Below, one piece after another: positions 1-7,590 of a stretch of 17,210 nucleotides of DNA (positions within the stretch are counted from its first letter, which is position 1; each line of letters starts with the position of its first letter). The DNA comes from an uncultured Faecalibacterium sp. GTDB lineage: Bacteria; Bacillota; Clostridia; Oscillospirales; Ruminococcaceae. The translations under genes were made by a program, and so were the position numbers. The stretch is from assembly GCA_934561485.1 (NCBI GenBank), contig CAKTGS010000041.1, positions 1-17,210 of the forward strand, given 5' to 3'. The notes beneath the pieces were generated by a model. That model was not told the origin of the DNA, did no database searches, and saw only the letters and a list, made by a program, of their open reading frames with translations.

Positions 1-545
1 TGCCCACCACCATGGTGCGCAGCTACTGGGAGCTGGGCGACATCCTGCACTTTGACCCGGACACCGCCCGCCGCAACATCGAGCTGGGCTATCACGACAC
101 CCTGCGGGCCTTTGGCCGCATCCGGGGCTGCGCTTACGCCGTGGATGCCGGGCCGGAAAGCAGCGCGGATGCCGCCGCCTTCCGCAGCCGGTTCGATGCC
201 GTGCAGAAGATGGTGCGGGAAAAATACCCCGTTACCCTCACGGCGGACGCCGCCCTGCTGCTGGCCAAAATGAAAGACGCGGAGCTGGCCCCGCTGGAAG
301 CCGCCGCCGAGGATGTGGGCGTGGACCCTGCCGTGTACTACACCACCCGCACCCTGGCGCAGGCATTTCTGGCAAAATGCGACCGGCCCCGCATGGAAAG
401 CTTTGCCCCGCTGTTTGCGGGCAGCAGCACCGCCGCACAGGCCGTCCTGGCGGCTTTGCTGCCCAACACGTTTTTGCAGGCGCTGGTGTTCTGGACCCTT
501 GCCGCGTCTGCCCTGCCGGAGGTGACCGACCATGAAAATTTGTAA
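1..545 (+). CDS. Probable patatin-like phospholipase, C-terminal part (5' end outside window)
   Basis: The reading frame is open to the left edge of the window, so the ATG at 12 is probably internal and only the last ~180 residues are seen. The visible part begins with a segment rich in aromatic and charged residues (SYWELGDILHFDPDTARRN, then ELGYHDTLRAFG). I associate this with the C-terminal end of patatin-like phospholipase family proteins of Firmicutes, where a 'LGY.DT..AFG' stretch follows the lipase core. The catalytic GxSxG and DG/A elements would lie upstream and cannot be checked. The rest is an alanine-rich helical tail ending in a hydrophobic stretch (about residues 150-168 from the ATG at 12). 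The stop overlaps the start of the next gene by 14 bases, which implies translational coupling. The family call is inference from memory of this motif; it could be another helical protein. Confidence 0.5.
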   Translation, partial: PTTMVRSYWELGDILHFDPDTARRNIELGYHDTLRAFGRIRGCAYAVDAGPESSADAAAFRSRFDAVQKMVREKYPVTLTADAALLLAKMKDAELAPLEAAAEDVGVDPAVYYTTRTLAQAFLAKCDRPRMESFAPLFAGSSTAAQAVLAALLPNTFLQALVFWTLAASALPEVTDHENL

Positions 546-2163
546 GGGTGTATCTGCATCGCCGGGGCTGGTGCTGGGCCAGGTGAGCCGCCTGGAGCGC
601 CACGTGGAGACCTTCAGCACCGGGCCGTTCAACCCGGAGCGGGAGCTGCAGCAGCTGGAAACCGCCGTGCGCACCGCCCAGGGCGAGCTGGACAGCATGG
701 CCGCCCGGGCAGCTTCCACCGAGCAGGCGATCCTGCAGTTCCAGAGCATGATGCTGGACGATGAAGGCATGATGAAGGAGATCCGGTTCTGCATCAACGC
801 AGGCATCAGCGCCGCCGCCGCCGTGGATAAAGTCGGCCAGCGCTACGCCGACCAGCTGGCCAACATGAAGGACAACCCCTACATGCAGCTGCGCAGCGTG
901 GACATTCTGGATGCCACCAGCCGGGTGATCAACATTCTGGGCAACCGGCCCCGCATGTGGCTGGCGCTGGACCACCCGGTGATCCTGGCCGCCGACCGCC
1001 TGATGCCCACGGACCTGTTCAGCGTGCCTTCGGGCATGATCCTGGGCGTGATCACCGCCGAGGGCAGCGGCCAGAGCCACGCCGCCATCATTGCCCGGGC
1101 AATGAACATTCCGGGCATTGTGCAGGTGGGGCGGGATTTTCTGGATGACTGCGATGGCCGCACCGTGATCCTGGACGCCACCAAGGGCGAATGCATTCTG
1201 GACCCGGACGCCAACACCCGCCAGCAGGCTGTGACCCGCATCTGCGAGCTGCAGCGCGAAAACGAAGAGATGAGCGTGCTGAGCAATCAGCCCAGCTACA
1301 CCCGGGACGGTGCCGCCTTTGAGCTGCTGGCCAACTGCTTTGGCCCCGAGGACATCGACACGGCCATGCAGTCCGGGGCCAGGGGCGTGGGCCTGCTGCG
1401 CAGCAGTTACATGATGCTGCCGGGCCGCATTCTGGACGAACAGGAGCAGTTCTATTTTTACTGCTCCTGCCTGGCGGCGGCCAATGGCTGCCCCGTGACC
1501 GTGCGCACTTTTGATTTTGGTGCCGACCGCACCATGGCGGACGCCTATCAGGGGGTGCAGTCCTCCAAGCTGGGGCTGCGGGGCATCCGCAACAGTCTGC
1601 GCCAGCCCCGCCAGTTTGAGACCCAGCTGTGCGCGCTGATGCGGGCCGCCGCCCGGGGGCCGCTGCGGGTGATGTTCCCCATGGTGACGGACGTGGAGGA
1701 CTGGGATGCCGCCATGGAAATTGTGGAGCACTGCCGCCGGAACCTGCGGGAGCGGGGCGTGCCCTTCAACGAAAAAACATCCTTTGGTGTAATGCTCAGT
1801 GTGCCTTCCGCCTGCCTGACGGCAGAGGACTTTGTGGCCCATGGGTGTGATTTTCTGGTCATCGGCACCAACGACCTGACCCAGTACACCCACGCGGCAG
1901 ACCGGGAGCTGACCAGCGCGGAGCGCTACTACCGCCCCGCCAGCCCGGCCATGAAAAAGCTGATCCGGATGGTCATGGACGCCGCAAAAGCGGGCGGCGT
2001 GCCGGTGACCATCTGCGGTCTGGCCGTGGGCAACCCGGCCAATACGGTGCAGTATCTGCAGCTGGGCCTGCGCAGCTTCTCGGTAAGCCCGCAGAACCTG
2101 CTGCGCACCAAAAAAGCCCTGCTGGAAGCGGACGCCCGCCCCACCGAAGAAGAACTGAATTAA
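532..2163 (+). CDS. ptsI: PTS enzyme I homologue (PEP-protein phosphotransferase), atypical active site
   Basis: This 543-residue protein has the full enzyme I layout. The N-terminal HPr-binding/phosphohistidine domain begins GVSASPGLVLG and carries the swivelling histidine in GQSHAAIIAR (His183). A C-terminal PEP-binding barrel follows, with VRTFDFGADR (325-333), LGLRGIRNSL (347-356) and IGTNDLTQYTHAADR (444-458). Enzyme I passes phosphate from PEP to HPr in sugar uptake. Length is slightly short of the usual ~570. Several normally invariant residues differ. The Mg2+-ligand Glu of M(V/L)E(I/V)P is Ser423 (MLSVP), the RTEF motif is RSSY (290-293), and CGE(M/L)AGD reads CGLAVGN, keeping Cys495. 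His183, Asp448, Arg290, Arg325 and Arg458 are kept. The start has a good GGAGGTGA site at 518-525 inside the preceding gene. No HPr or enzyme II gene is adjacent. It may be a specialised paralogue rather than the housekeeping enzyme. Confidence 0.85.
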   Translation: MKICKGVSASPGLVLGQVSRLERHVETFSTGPFNPERELQQLETAVRTAQGELDSMAARAASTEQAILQFQSMMLDDEGMMKEIRFCINAGISAAAAVDKVGQRYADQLANMKDNPYMQLRSVDILDATSRVINILGNRPRMWLALDHPVILAADRLMPTDLFSVPSGMILGVITAEGSGQSHAAIIARAMNIPGIVQVGRDFLDDCDGRTVILDATKGECILDPDANTRQQAVTRICELQRENEEMSVLSNQPSYTRDGAAFELLANCFGPEDIDTAMQSGARGVGLLRSSYMMLPGRILDEQEQFYFYCSCLAAANGCPVTVRTFDFGADRTMADAYQGVQSSKLGLRGIRNSLRQPRQFETQLCALMRAAARGPLRVMFPMVTDVEDWDAAMEIVEHCRRNLRERGVPFNEKTSFGVMLSVPSACLTAEDFVAHGCDFLVIGTNDLTQYTHAADRELTSAERYYRPASPAMKKLIRMVMDAAKAGGVPVTICGLAVGNPANTVQYLQLGLRSFSVSPQNLLRTKKALLEADARPTEEELN

Positions 2164-2164
2164 G

Positions 2165-5100
2165 AAAAAAGAGGAGAAATCAAAATGCTTGCGGAAACAA
2201 AAAGATCACCCCTGCGCCTGTTTGCGGTGCTTTTGCTGGCGCTTGCCCTGTTTACGGCCTGCACCAGCAAGGCCGCCAAGGCACAGGAAAAAATTGAACT
2301 GGGCCAGAAATATCTGACCGAACTGAACTACACCGAAGCTGTGGCGTCCTTTACGGAAGCCATTGAACTGGACCCGGAGAACATTCCCGCGTACATGGGC
2401 CGTGCAGAAGCGTACATCGGCTTGAAACAGTATGACGATGCCAAGGCGGACTACACCACGGCGATTGAGAAAACCGAAGAACAGCCCTACACCCAGGCGG
2501 AGGCCTACATCGGCCGCGCCGAGGTGAACGAGCTGACCACCGCCAACGAGGATGCTCTGAGCGACTACGAAGCAGCATCCACCGCGCTGGACAAGGTGGA
2601 CGTGGAAAAGATCACGGACGTGACCGAACAGATGCTGGAAGCCTTGAAAATCAAGGTCTACAACGCCTGCGCCCGTTTGAGCGCTCTGTTCGGCAAGAAC
2701 GATGCCGCCGTGGCAAGCTACACCAAGGCGATTGACAGTCTGGAAAAACTGCCGGACGATACGGATGTTCTGGACGTGAAGGCGACCAAAATCACGTCCT
2801 ACACGGGCCGCGCAGACGCCAACACCAAGCTGGAACACTATGCGGACGTTCTGCCGGACTATGACGCCCTGATTGAACTGGGCGAGGACAAGACCACCGA
2901 GCGCGACACCCTGCTGGCGGCCCTGAGCCTTGCCAAGAGCCAGGCAGGCGACCTTGCGGGTGCCGACAGCTGGCTGGGCGAGGTGAACCACGCCGACTAT
3001 GCGGAGAGCGTTCAGCTGACAAATGCCGAAAACATCCTGAAGCAGGCCGCAGAGCTTGCCAAGGCAGACGGCACCAAGGCCTACGACAAAATCAAGGCTG
3101 CGCTGACCACGGACGAAGCCAAAGCGGCCATGCAGAATGTTCTGGCCCGGGGCTATCAGCTGCGGTATTATGACGCAGACGGCAAAATGCTGGCCGTTTA
3201 CGCCAACACCACCGCCTGGGACGATGTGAACGCCGAAGAAAACGACACCGTGACAGCGGATGCCGTGGCGGCGGTCACCGCACCCACCGCAGAGGATGTG
3301 AGTGCCGTTTCCCTGAGCAAGCTTTACGTTTACTACGGTGCCGCCGAGGGCCGCAGCCGCGAGGGTGAAGGCCTGTGGTACATCCTGAACCCCGCAAAAA
3401 CCGACCTGACCGCTGAAAGCTACACCTGGAAGAACGACCAGCCGGAAGGTGGCTATCAGAAGAAGGAGGAGCCGAAACCGGCGGCAACCAAAGCGACTAC
3501 GGCTACGGACCCGACAACCAATATAACGTTTCCTACCGTTACTTTTGCAAAGCCAACGGTAGATGTTATTCTGACAAAAATCAACGAATCGCGCGCTAAA
3601 AATGGCTCTCCGGCAGCGCAGCTGGACACAGCAAACCAGTCGACTGCCAATCAGGTGGCGAGCAGCTGGAGAAGATACATAGCGGGAGAAATCACCAAAG
3701 AAGAGTATTACCAGCAAGAAAGTCAATTGAGTGCAATGATTCCAGGAAGTTCTAAAATGTCTGTGACAGGAGAGTGGGCCTGGACGGTCGGTCCGGACGA
3801 CCTGACCCAAGTGGCGATCGGAATTGATGAGTATGTCGTATACGTGGTATTCCATAACTAAAAAGAGGAGAAATCAAAATGCTTGCGGAACCCAAAAAAC
3901 CATCCCTGCGGCTGCTGGCCGTGCTGCTGCTGGCGCTTGCCCTGTTCACGGCCTGCACCAGCAAAGCCGCCAAGGCACAGGAAAAAATTGAACTGGGCCA
4001 GAAATACCTGACCGAATTGAACTACACGGAGGCTGTGGCGTCCTTTACGGAAGCCATTGAGCTGGACCCGGAGAACATTCCCGCGTACATGGGCCGTGCG
4101 GAAGCCTACATCGGCTTGAAGCAGTACGATGATGCCAAGGCAGACTACACCACGGCGATCGAGAAAACCGAAGAGCAGCCCTACACCCAGGCTCAGGCTT
4201 ACGTGGGCCGTGCTGAGGTGAACGAGCTGACCACCGCCAACGAGGACGCCCTGAGCGACTACGAAGCGGCGTCCACCGCACTGGACAAGGTGGACGTGGA
4301 GAAGATCACGGACGTCACCGAGCAGATGTTGGAAGCCTTGAAGATCAAGGTCTACAACGCCTGCGCCCGTCTGAGTGCCCTGTTCGGCAAGAACGATGCC
4401 GCCGTGGCAAGTTACACCAAAGCGATTGACAGTCTTGCAAAACTGCCGGACGATACGGATGTTCTGGACGTGAAGGCGACCAAAATCACGTCCTACACGG
4501 GCCGCGCAGACGCCAACACCAAGCTGGAACACTATGCGGACGTCCTGCCCGACTATGATGCGCTGATCGACCTGGGCGAGGACAAAGCGGCAGACCGCGA
4601 CACCCTGCTGGCGGCTCTGAGCCTTGCCAAGAGCCAGGCGGCAGACCTTGCGGGTGCCGACAGCTGGCTGGGCGAAGTGAACCACGCCGACTACGCAGAA
4701 AGCGTGCAGCTGACAAATGCCGAAAACATCCTGAAGCAGGCCGCAGAGCTTGCCAAGGCAGACGGCACCAAGGCCTACGACAAAATCAAGGCCGCTCTGA
4801 CCGCGGACGATGCCAAGGCGGCCATGCAGAACGTGCTGGCCCGGGGCTATCAGCTGCGCTATTATGACGCAGACGGCAAGATGCTGGCAGTCTATGCCAA
4901 CGCTACCGCCTGGGACGATGTGAACGCCGAAGAAAACGGCACTGTGACAGCAGATGCCGTGGCGGCGGTGTCTGCACCGACTGCAGAGGATGTGAGTGCC
5001 GTTTCCCTGAGCAAGCTCTATGTTTACTACGGTGCCGCCGAGGGCCGCAGCCGCGAAGGCGAAGGCCTGTGGTACATCCTGAACCCGGGCGAGACCGACC

Positions 5101-5180
5101 TGACCGCCGAGACCTACACCTGGAAGAACGATGCCCCGGACGGCGGCTTTGAACAGAAGGAAGAGCCGAAACCGGCGGCC
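2165..5180 (+). repeat. Tandem gene duplication, about 1.3 kb per unit (offset 1694 bases)
   Basis: The unit runs from the ribosome binding site (2165 / 3860) through codon 434 (3486 / 5180) with no indel between copies. There are blocks of complete nucleotide identity, for example 2745-2849 against 4439-4543 (105 bases) and 3013-3108 against 4707-4802 (96 bases). Elsewhere differences are scattered and mostly in third codon positions. Beyond codon 434 similarity falls sharply. Confidence 0.9.
2185..3861 (+). CDS. TPR-repeat lipoprotein, tandem copy 1
   Basis: A 558-residue surface lipoprotein. Residues 10-25 are a hydrophobic signal with lipobox LFTAC (lipidated Cys26). TPR-like helical pairs follow at about 33-66 (LGQKYLTELNYTEAVASFTEA), 69-100, 104-140, 150-186 and 196-232. 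A central domain of unknown type spans about 310-425. A Thr/Pro/Lys-rich hinge (428-457) precedes a C-terminal domain of about 100 residues. The first 434 residues align without gaps to the next gene with 26 differences by my count, but the C-terminal part is only about one-third identical. From about 3490 the DNA is visibly AT-richer and uses AGA, ATA and GGA codons rare upstream. The AAGAGGAG ribosome site is identical to that of copy 2. The gene lies 21 bases after the enzyme I homologue and is probably cotranscribed with it. TPR scaffolds bind proteins; the true ligand is unknown. Confidence 0.85.
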   Translation: MLAETKRSPLRLFAVLLLALALFTACTSKAAKAQEKIELGQKYLTELNYTEAVASFTEAIELDPENIPAYMGRAEAYIGLKQYDDAKADYTTAIEKTEEQPYTQAEAYIGRAEVNELTTANEDALSDYEAASTALDKVDVEKITDVTEQMLEALKIKVYNACARLSALFGKNDAAVASYTKAIDSLEKLPDDTDVLDVKATKITSYTGRADANTKLEHYADVLPDYDALIELGEDKTTERDTLLAALSLAKSQAGDLAGADSWLGEVNHADYAESVQLTNAENILKQAAELAKADGTKAYDKIKAALTTDEAKAAMQNVLARGYQLRYYDADGKMLAVYANTTAWDDVNAEENDTVTADAVAAVTAPTAEDVSAVSLSKLYVYYGAAEGRSREGEGLWYILNPAKTDLTAESYTWKNDQPEGGYQKKEEPKPAATKATTATDPTTNITFPTVTFAKPTVDVILTKINESRAKNGSPAAQLDTANQSTANQVASSWRRYIAGEITKEEYYQQESQLSAMIPGSSKMSVTGEWAWTVGPDDLTQVAIGIDEYVVYVVFHN

Positions 5181-5525
5181 GCCACAACGGCACCGACCAC
5201 TCCAACCTATACCGATACGCCGCCCACGCAGCAGTCTGTTCTGGCAGAGATCAACAAAATGCGTGCAAAAAGGGGGTATAACCCGATCCAGCTGGATACA
5301 ACCTACCAGACAGTGGTCGATCAGCTGGCAAATATATACGGAAGATATCTGAAGGGCGAAATTACGGAAGAAGAAGTGGAAACGCAGTCGATTGCGGTGT
5401 TGGATGCGATTCCGGATGGGCAGTGGACGATGACAGGGATGAATGACTATGTCTCATGGCCGATAGAGGCGACCCGTGTGGCAATCGGAATTGCCAATGA
5501 TACCGTTGCGATGATTTATTTCTGA
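3879..5525 (+). CDS. TPR-repeat lipoprotein, tandem copy 2
   Basis: A 548-residue paralogue of the preceding gene, starting 17 bases after its stop behind the same AAGAGGAG ribosome site. It has the same signal peptide and lipobox (Cys26), the same TPR series over about 33-232, and the same central domain. Substitutions in the shared part are mostly conservative (E/D, T/A, I/V). Identity ends at the hinge EEPKPAA (428-434). After a Thr/Pro linker, the C-terminal domain (about 452-548) begins VLAEINKMRAKRGYNPIQLD and ends VAIGIANDTVAMIYF. Those two ends resemble the first helix and last strand of CAP/SCP domains, but the middle is too short and lacks recognisable CAP histidines. The gene ends 29 bases before a strong terminator, so it is probably the last of the patatin/enzyme I/lipoprotein transcript. 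It is presumably exported and anchored to the outer face of the membrane. Confidence 0.85.
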   Translation: MLAEPKKPSLRLLAVLLLALALFTACTSKAAKAQEKIELGQKYLTELNYTEAVASFTEAIELDPENIPAYMGRAEAYIGLKQYDDAKADYTTAIEKTEEQPYTQAQAYVGRAEVNELTTANEDALSDYEAASTALDKVDVEKITDVTEQMLEALKIKVYNACARLSALFGKNDAAVASYTKAIDSLAKLPDDTDVLDVKATKITSYTGRADANTKLEHYADVLPDYDALIDLGEDKAADRDTLLAALSLAKSQAADLAGADSWLGEVNHADYAESVQLTNAENILKQAAELAKADGTKAYDKIKAALTADDAKAAMQNVLARGYQLRYYDADGKMLAVYANATAWDDVNAEENGTVTADAVAAVSAPTAEDVSAVSLSKLYVYYGAAEGRSREGEGLWYILNPGETDLTAETYTWKNDAPDGGFEQKEEPKPAAATTAPTTPTYTDTPPTQQSVLAEINKMRAKRGYNPIQLDTTYQTVVDQLANIYGRYLKGEITEEEVETQSIAVLDAIPDGQWTMTGMNDYVSWPIEATRVAIGIANDTVAMIYF

Positions 5526-5554
5526 GCAGAACAACCGCGCAGATGCACAAAAAC

Positions 5555-5611
5555 AAAACAGGCGGTTCCCCGGGGCACACGGTGCCGGGCGGGGAACCGC
5601 CTGTTTTTCGA
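5555..5611. terminator. Bidirectional intrinsic terminator
   Basis: A perfect 17-bp inverted repeat (5555-5571 with 5591-5607) has an inner GGCAC/GTGCC hairpin in its 19-base loop. It is followed by a T-run on the plus strand, and by a T-rich run on the minus strand (the A-rich stretch 5549-5558). It sits between the convergent stops of lipoprotein copy 2 (5525) and rsmE (5617), so it can end both transcripts. Confidence 0.9.
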
Positions 5612-5616
5612 TAGCT

Positions 5617-6360
5617 TTATTCCAGATTGCCGGTCAGGGTCATCACGGCGGCAAGCACCGCCAGCGGGGCGGTCTCGCACCGCAGGATGCGGGGGCCAAG
5701 GCCCACGGTTTTTGCCCCGGCTTTGGCGGCCATTTCGGCTTCCTCGGGGGCAAAGCCGCCCTCGGCACCGGTCACAATGGCAAGCTTCAGCTTTTTGCCA
5801 TCGGCAGGCTGTGCGGCCGTCAGCAGCTGGCGCAGGGGTGCGCCGCCGCACTCGTAGCAGAACAGCACCAAATCGTACTGGGCAAAGGTGCGGCACACCG
5901 CCCCGAAGTTTGCCAGCGGCAAGGCTACGTCCGGCAGCACGCCCCGGCCGCACTGCTTGGCGGCTTCCAGCGCAATGCGGTTGTAGCGCTCGTTTTTCTG
6001 TTCCTCTTTTTTGGGTGCGGCCACGCAGTACCGGCTGAAAAAGGGCACCACATGGGCGGCACCCAGCTCCACGCCGTGCTTGATGATCTGTTCCAGCTTG
6101 TCCTGCTTGGGGTAGCCCGCCAGCAGGGTGACTTCCACGCTGGGTTCGGCGGCGCTGGGGTAACCCGGCTCCACGGCAAACTCCACGCAGTCGTCCCCAA
6201 AGCCGGTGATGGATGCAGTGTACTCCACGGCATTGCCGTCACACAAAATGACGGTGTCCCCAAGTTTTGCGCGCATCACGCGGGCCAGATGGTGGGCATC
6301 CGCTCCCCGCAGGGTGGCGGTGCCGCCGGAGATCTCGGTGGTAAAATAACGGTGCGGCAT
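5617..6360 (-). CDS. rsmE: 16S rRNA (uracil1498-N3)-methyltransferase RsmE
   Basis: This 247-residue SPOUT-class enzyme methylates U1498 of 16S rRNA in the 30S subunit, using S-adenosylmethionine. The N-terminal PUA-like part starts MPHRYF and contains HHLARVMRAKLGD (23-35). The trefoil-knot SAM site is shown by VTGAEGGFAPEE (196-207) and LGPRILRCETAPLAVL (221-236), both diagnostic of RsmE. LEAAKQCGR (131-139) is the usual family segment. Length is normal for the family (about 245). The start is set by TAAGGAG followed by 5 bases and ATG. That ribosome site overlaps the stop codon of the upstream prmA gene, 9 bases away, so the two are translationally linked. Many Firmicutes carry this same prmA-rsmE order. 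Confidence 0.95.
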   Translation of the reverse strand: MPHRYFTTEISGGTATLRGADAHHLARVMRAKLGDTVILCDGNAVEYTASITGFGDDCVEFAVEPGYPSAAEPSVEVTLLAGYPKQDKLEQIIKHGVELGAAHVVPFFSRYCVAAPKKEEQKNERYNRIALEAAKQCGRGVLPDVALPLANFGAVCRTFAQYDLVLFCYECGGAPLRQLLTAAQPADGKKLKLAIVTGAEGGFAPEEAEMAAKAGAKTVGLGPRILRCETAPLAVLAAVMTLTGNLE

Positions 6361-6369
6361 AAAATCTCC

Positions 6370-7284
6370 TTATGCTTTTTTGCAGACGATGCATTCCCAG
6401 CCGCGCTTCTCCTTGACTTCCACAACGGCAAGGCCGGCTTTTTCCAGCCCGGCGATCACTTCGTCCTTGCGGGTGTCAATGATGCCGCTGGCAATAAAGG
6501 CAGCGCCCTCGGCCATCAGGCCGGGCACGGCGGGGGCCAGGCTGAGAATGGCGTTGGCCACAATGTTGGCGGTGATGATGTCGTACTGGCCGCTGGCCTT
6601 GTCCGAAAGGTCGCCCACCAGCACGGTCAGCTTGTCCTGCACGCCGTTCAGCGCGGCGTTTTCGCCGGCGGTGCGCACGGCCACAGGGTCAATGTCCACG
6701 CCTTCGGCCACGGCAGCGCCCAGTTTGAGGGCGGCAATGGCCAGGATGCCGCTGCCGGTGCCGATGTCCAGCACCCGCTCGCCGCCGGTCACCCGCTCGT
6801 CCAGGGCTTCCATGCACAGGCTGGTGGTCTCGTGGCCGCCGGTGCCAAAGGCAAGGCCGGGGTCCAGCACCAGCTTCACCCGGTCTGTGTCGTACTCCTG
6901 CCAGGAGGGCACCACGGCCAGCCGCTTGCCGATCTCCAGCGGGTGATAATACTTGCGCCAGCCGTTCTGCCAGTCCTCCTGCTCCACGCCCTCGGTCTCC
7001 ACCGTGTAGGCAATGCCGGCGGCTTCCATGCGGGCCTGAATGAGCGCCAGCGTTTCCACGGGGGAAGCGCCCGGCTCCAGATACATGTGGATGATCACCT
7101 GATCCCGGGGCTTGTCCAGCAGCTCCTGCTCGATCAGGTCCACGTGGGCGATTTCGGCCACCTGCTGCTCAATGTCGCTGTAATCTTCAATATAAATGCC
7201 GCCCTCAGCGATCATGGTGGCCACGGCTTCGGCGTTGTCGGCGTCTGCTTTGGCCACGGTCAGGCGGATGTCGGTCCATTCCAT
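6370..7284 (-). CDS. prmA: Ribosomal protein L11 methyltransferase PrmA
   Basis: A 304-residue class I SAM-dependent methyltransferase that trimethylates ribosomal protein L11 in the cytoplasm. Residues 1-100 form the L11-recognition domain. The linker and catalytic part carry DPGLAFGTGGHETT (141-154), a PrmA hallmark, SAM motif I VLDIGTGSGILAIAALKLGA (171-190), the acidic VDID (196-199) and the motif IV region NIVANAIL (240-247). The frame is open further upstream, but the ATG at 7284 is preferred. It is preceded by AAGGAGGG at good spacing, and MEWTDI matches the usual beginning. It is first in a two-gene operon with rsmE. Confidence 0.95.
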   Translation of the reverse strand: MEWTDIRLTVAKADADNAEAVATMIAEGGIYIEDYSDIEQQVAEIAHVDLIEQELLDKPRDQVIIHMYLEPGASPVETLALIQARMEAAGIAYTVETEGVEQEDWQNGWRKYYHPLEIGKRLAVVPSWQEYDTDRVKLVLDPGLAFGTGGHETTSLCMEALDERVTGGERVLDIGTGSGILAIAALKLGAAVAEGVDIDPVAVRTAGENAALNGVQDKLTVLVGDLSDKASGQYDIITANIVANAILSLAPAVPGLMAEGAAFIASGIIDTRKDEVIAGLEKAGLAVVEVKEKRGWECIVCKKA

Positions 7285-7318
7285 GGAAAAACCCTCCTTC
7301 AAGGTTTTGTATTCTAGT

Positions 7319-7350
7319 AGTATAGTACCCGATTCCCGCCGGGGATGCAA
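7319..7350 (-). promoter_or_regulatory. Possible promoter of prmA-rsmE
   Basis: Read on the minus strand, TTGCAT (7350-7345) is followed after 17 bases by TACTAT (7327-7322), with an overlapping TATACT (7324-7319). It lies 35-66 bases upstream of the prmA start. The -35 match is weak; the A/T-rich -10 region stands out in GC-rich DNA. Confidence 0.45.
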
Positions 7351-7394
7351 GCCCTCTGTACGCCTGCGGGAAACAAAAAACGGCAGATGGACTT

Positions 7395-7590
7395 TCTTTT
7401 TTCCAAAAAGTATGTTAGTATTCTTTACAGAAGGCAGCCGCCGCCGGGGTGGTGCGCCCCGGCAAGAATATCTGCCGGGTAACGGCGGGCAGTGCGCAGC
7501 CGGTGTACGATGCCCTGAAAAAGCTGCTGTAACAAACGGAAGAACGCCGCTGGGAAACGGGCAGAAAGGCCGCGCCCGGCGGCCTTTTTT
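7395..7590 (+). ncRNA. Candidate small RNA or transcribed leader with its own terminator
   Basis: No convincing gene lies between prmA and the acetyltransferase at 7644, yet this stretch ends in a clear plus-strand terminator (7566-7590). A possible promoter is TGGACT, 17 bases, TATGTT (about 7388-7416). The interior can fold, for example GCCGGGG pairing with CCCCGGC around 7444-7465 and a CTGCC/GGCAG hairpin near 7470-7490. A frame of 36 codons (7422-7529, ending KNICRVTAGSAQPVYDALKKLL) looks protein-like. It has a stop just upstream and no good start, so it may be a gene relic. Alternatives are a small RNA, or an attenuated leader for the acetyltransferase. There is no match to a known RNA family that I can recognise. 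Confidence 0.35.
7566..7590 (+). terminator. Intrinsic terminator inside the prmA-GNAT gap
   Basis: AAGGCCGC (7566-7573) pairs with GCGGCCTT (7579-7586) around a 5-base loop, followed by six T residues (7585-7590). No recognised plus-strand gene precedes it. It therefore implies a short upstream transcript, or attenuation of the gene at 7644. Confidence 0.75.

Noticed and set aside
238..1893. Long minus-strand open frame opposite the enzyme I gene
   Set aside because: It is a shadow of the GC-rich codon pattern. Its translation is rich in His, Gly and Gln, with no domain, while the plus strand encodes clear enzyme I motifs.
2206..4685. Long minus-strand open frames opposite the two TPR lipoprotein genes
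   Set aside because: They mirror each other only because the plus-strand genes are duplicated. The translations have no recognisable features and no ribosome sites.
2185..5525. Polymorphic toxin with immunity gene
   Set aside because: Constant body plus variable tail fits superficially. However, neither tail has toxin motifs, no small immunity-type gene follows either copy, and both tails remain distantly homologous.
6052..7317. Plus-strand open frame of about 420 codons over prmA-rsmE
   Set aside because: It is antisense to two unmistakable methyltransferases. The composition is biased to Gly/His/Val, with no start signal.
7425..7590. SRP RNA, T-box or known riboswitch
   Set aside because: No GGAA-tetraloop SRP core, no T-box sequence and no recognisable aptamer could be seen. 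It is left as an unassigned RNA candidate.
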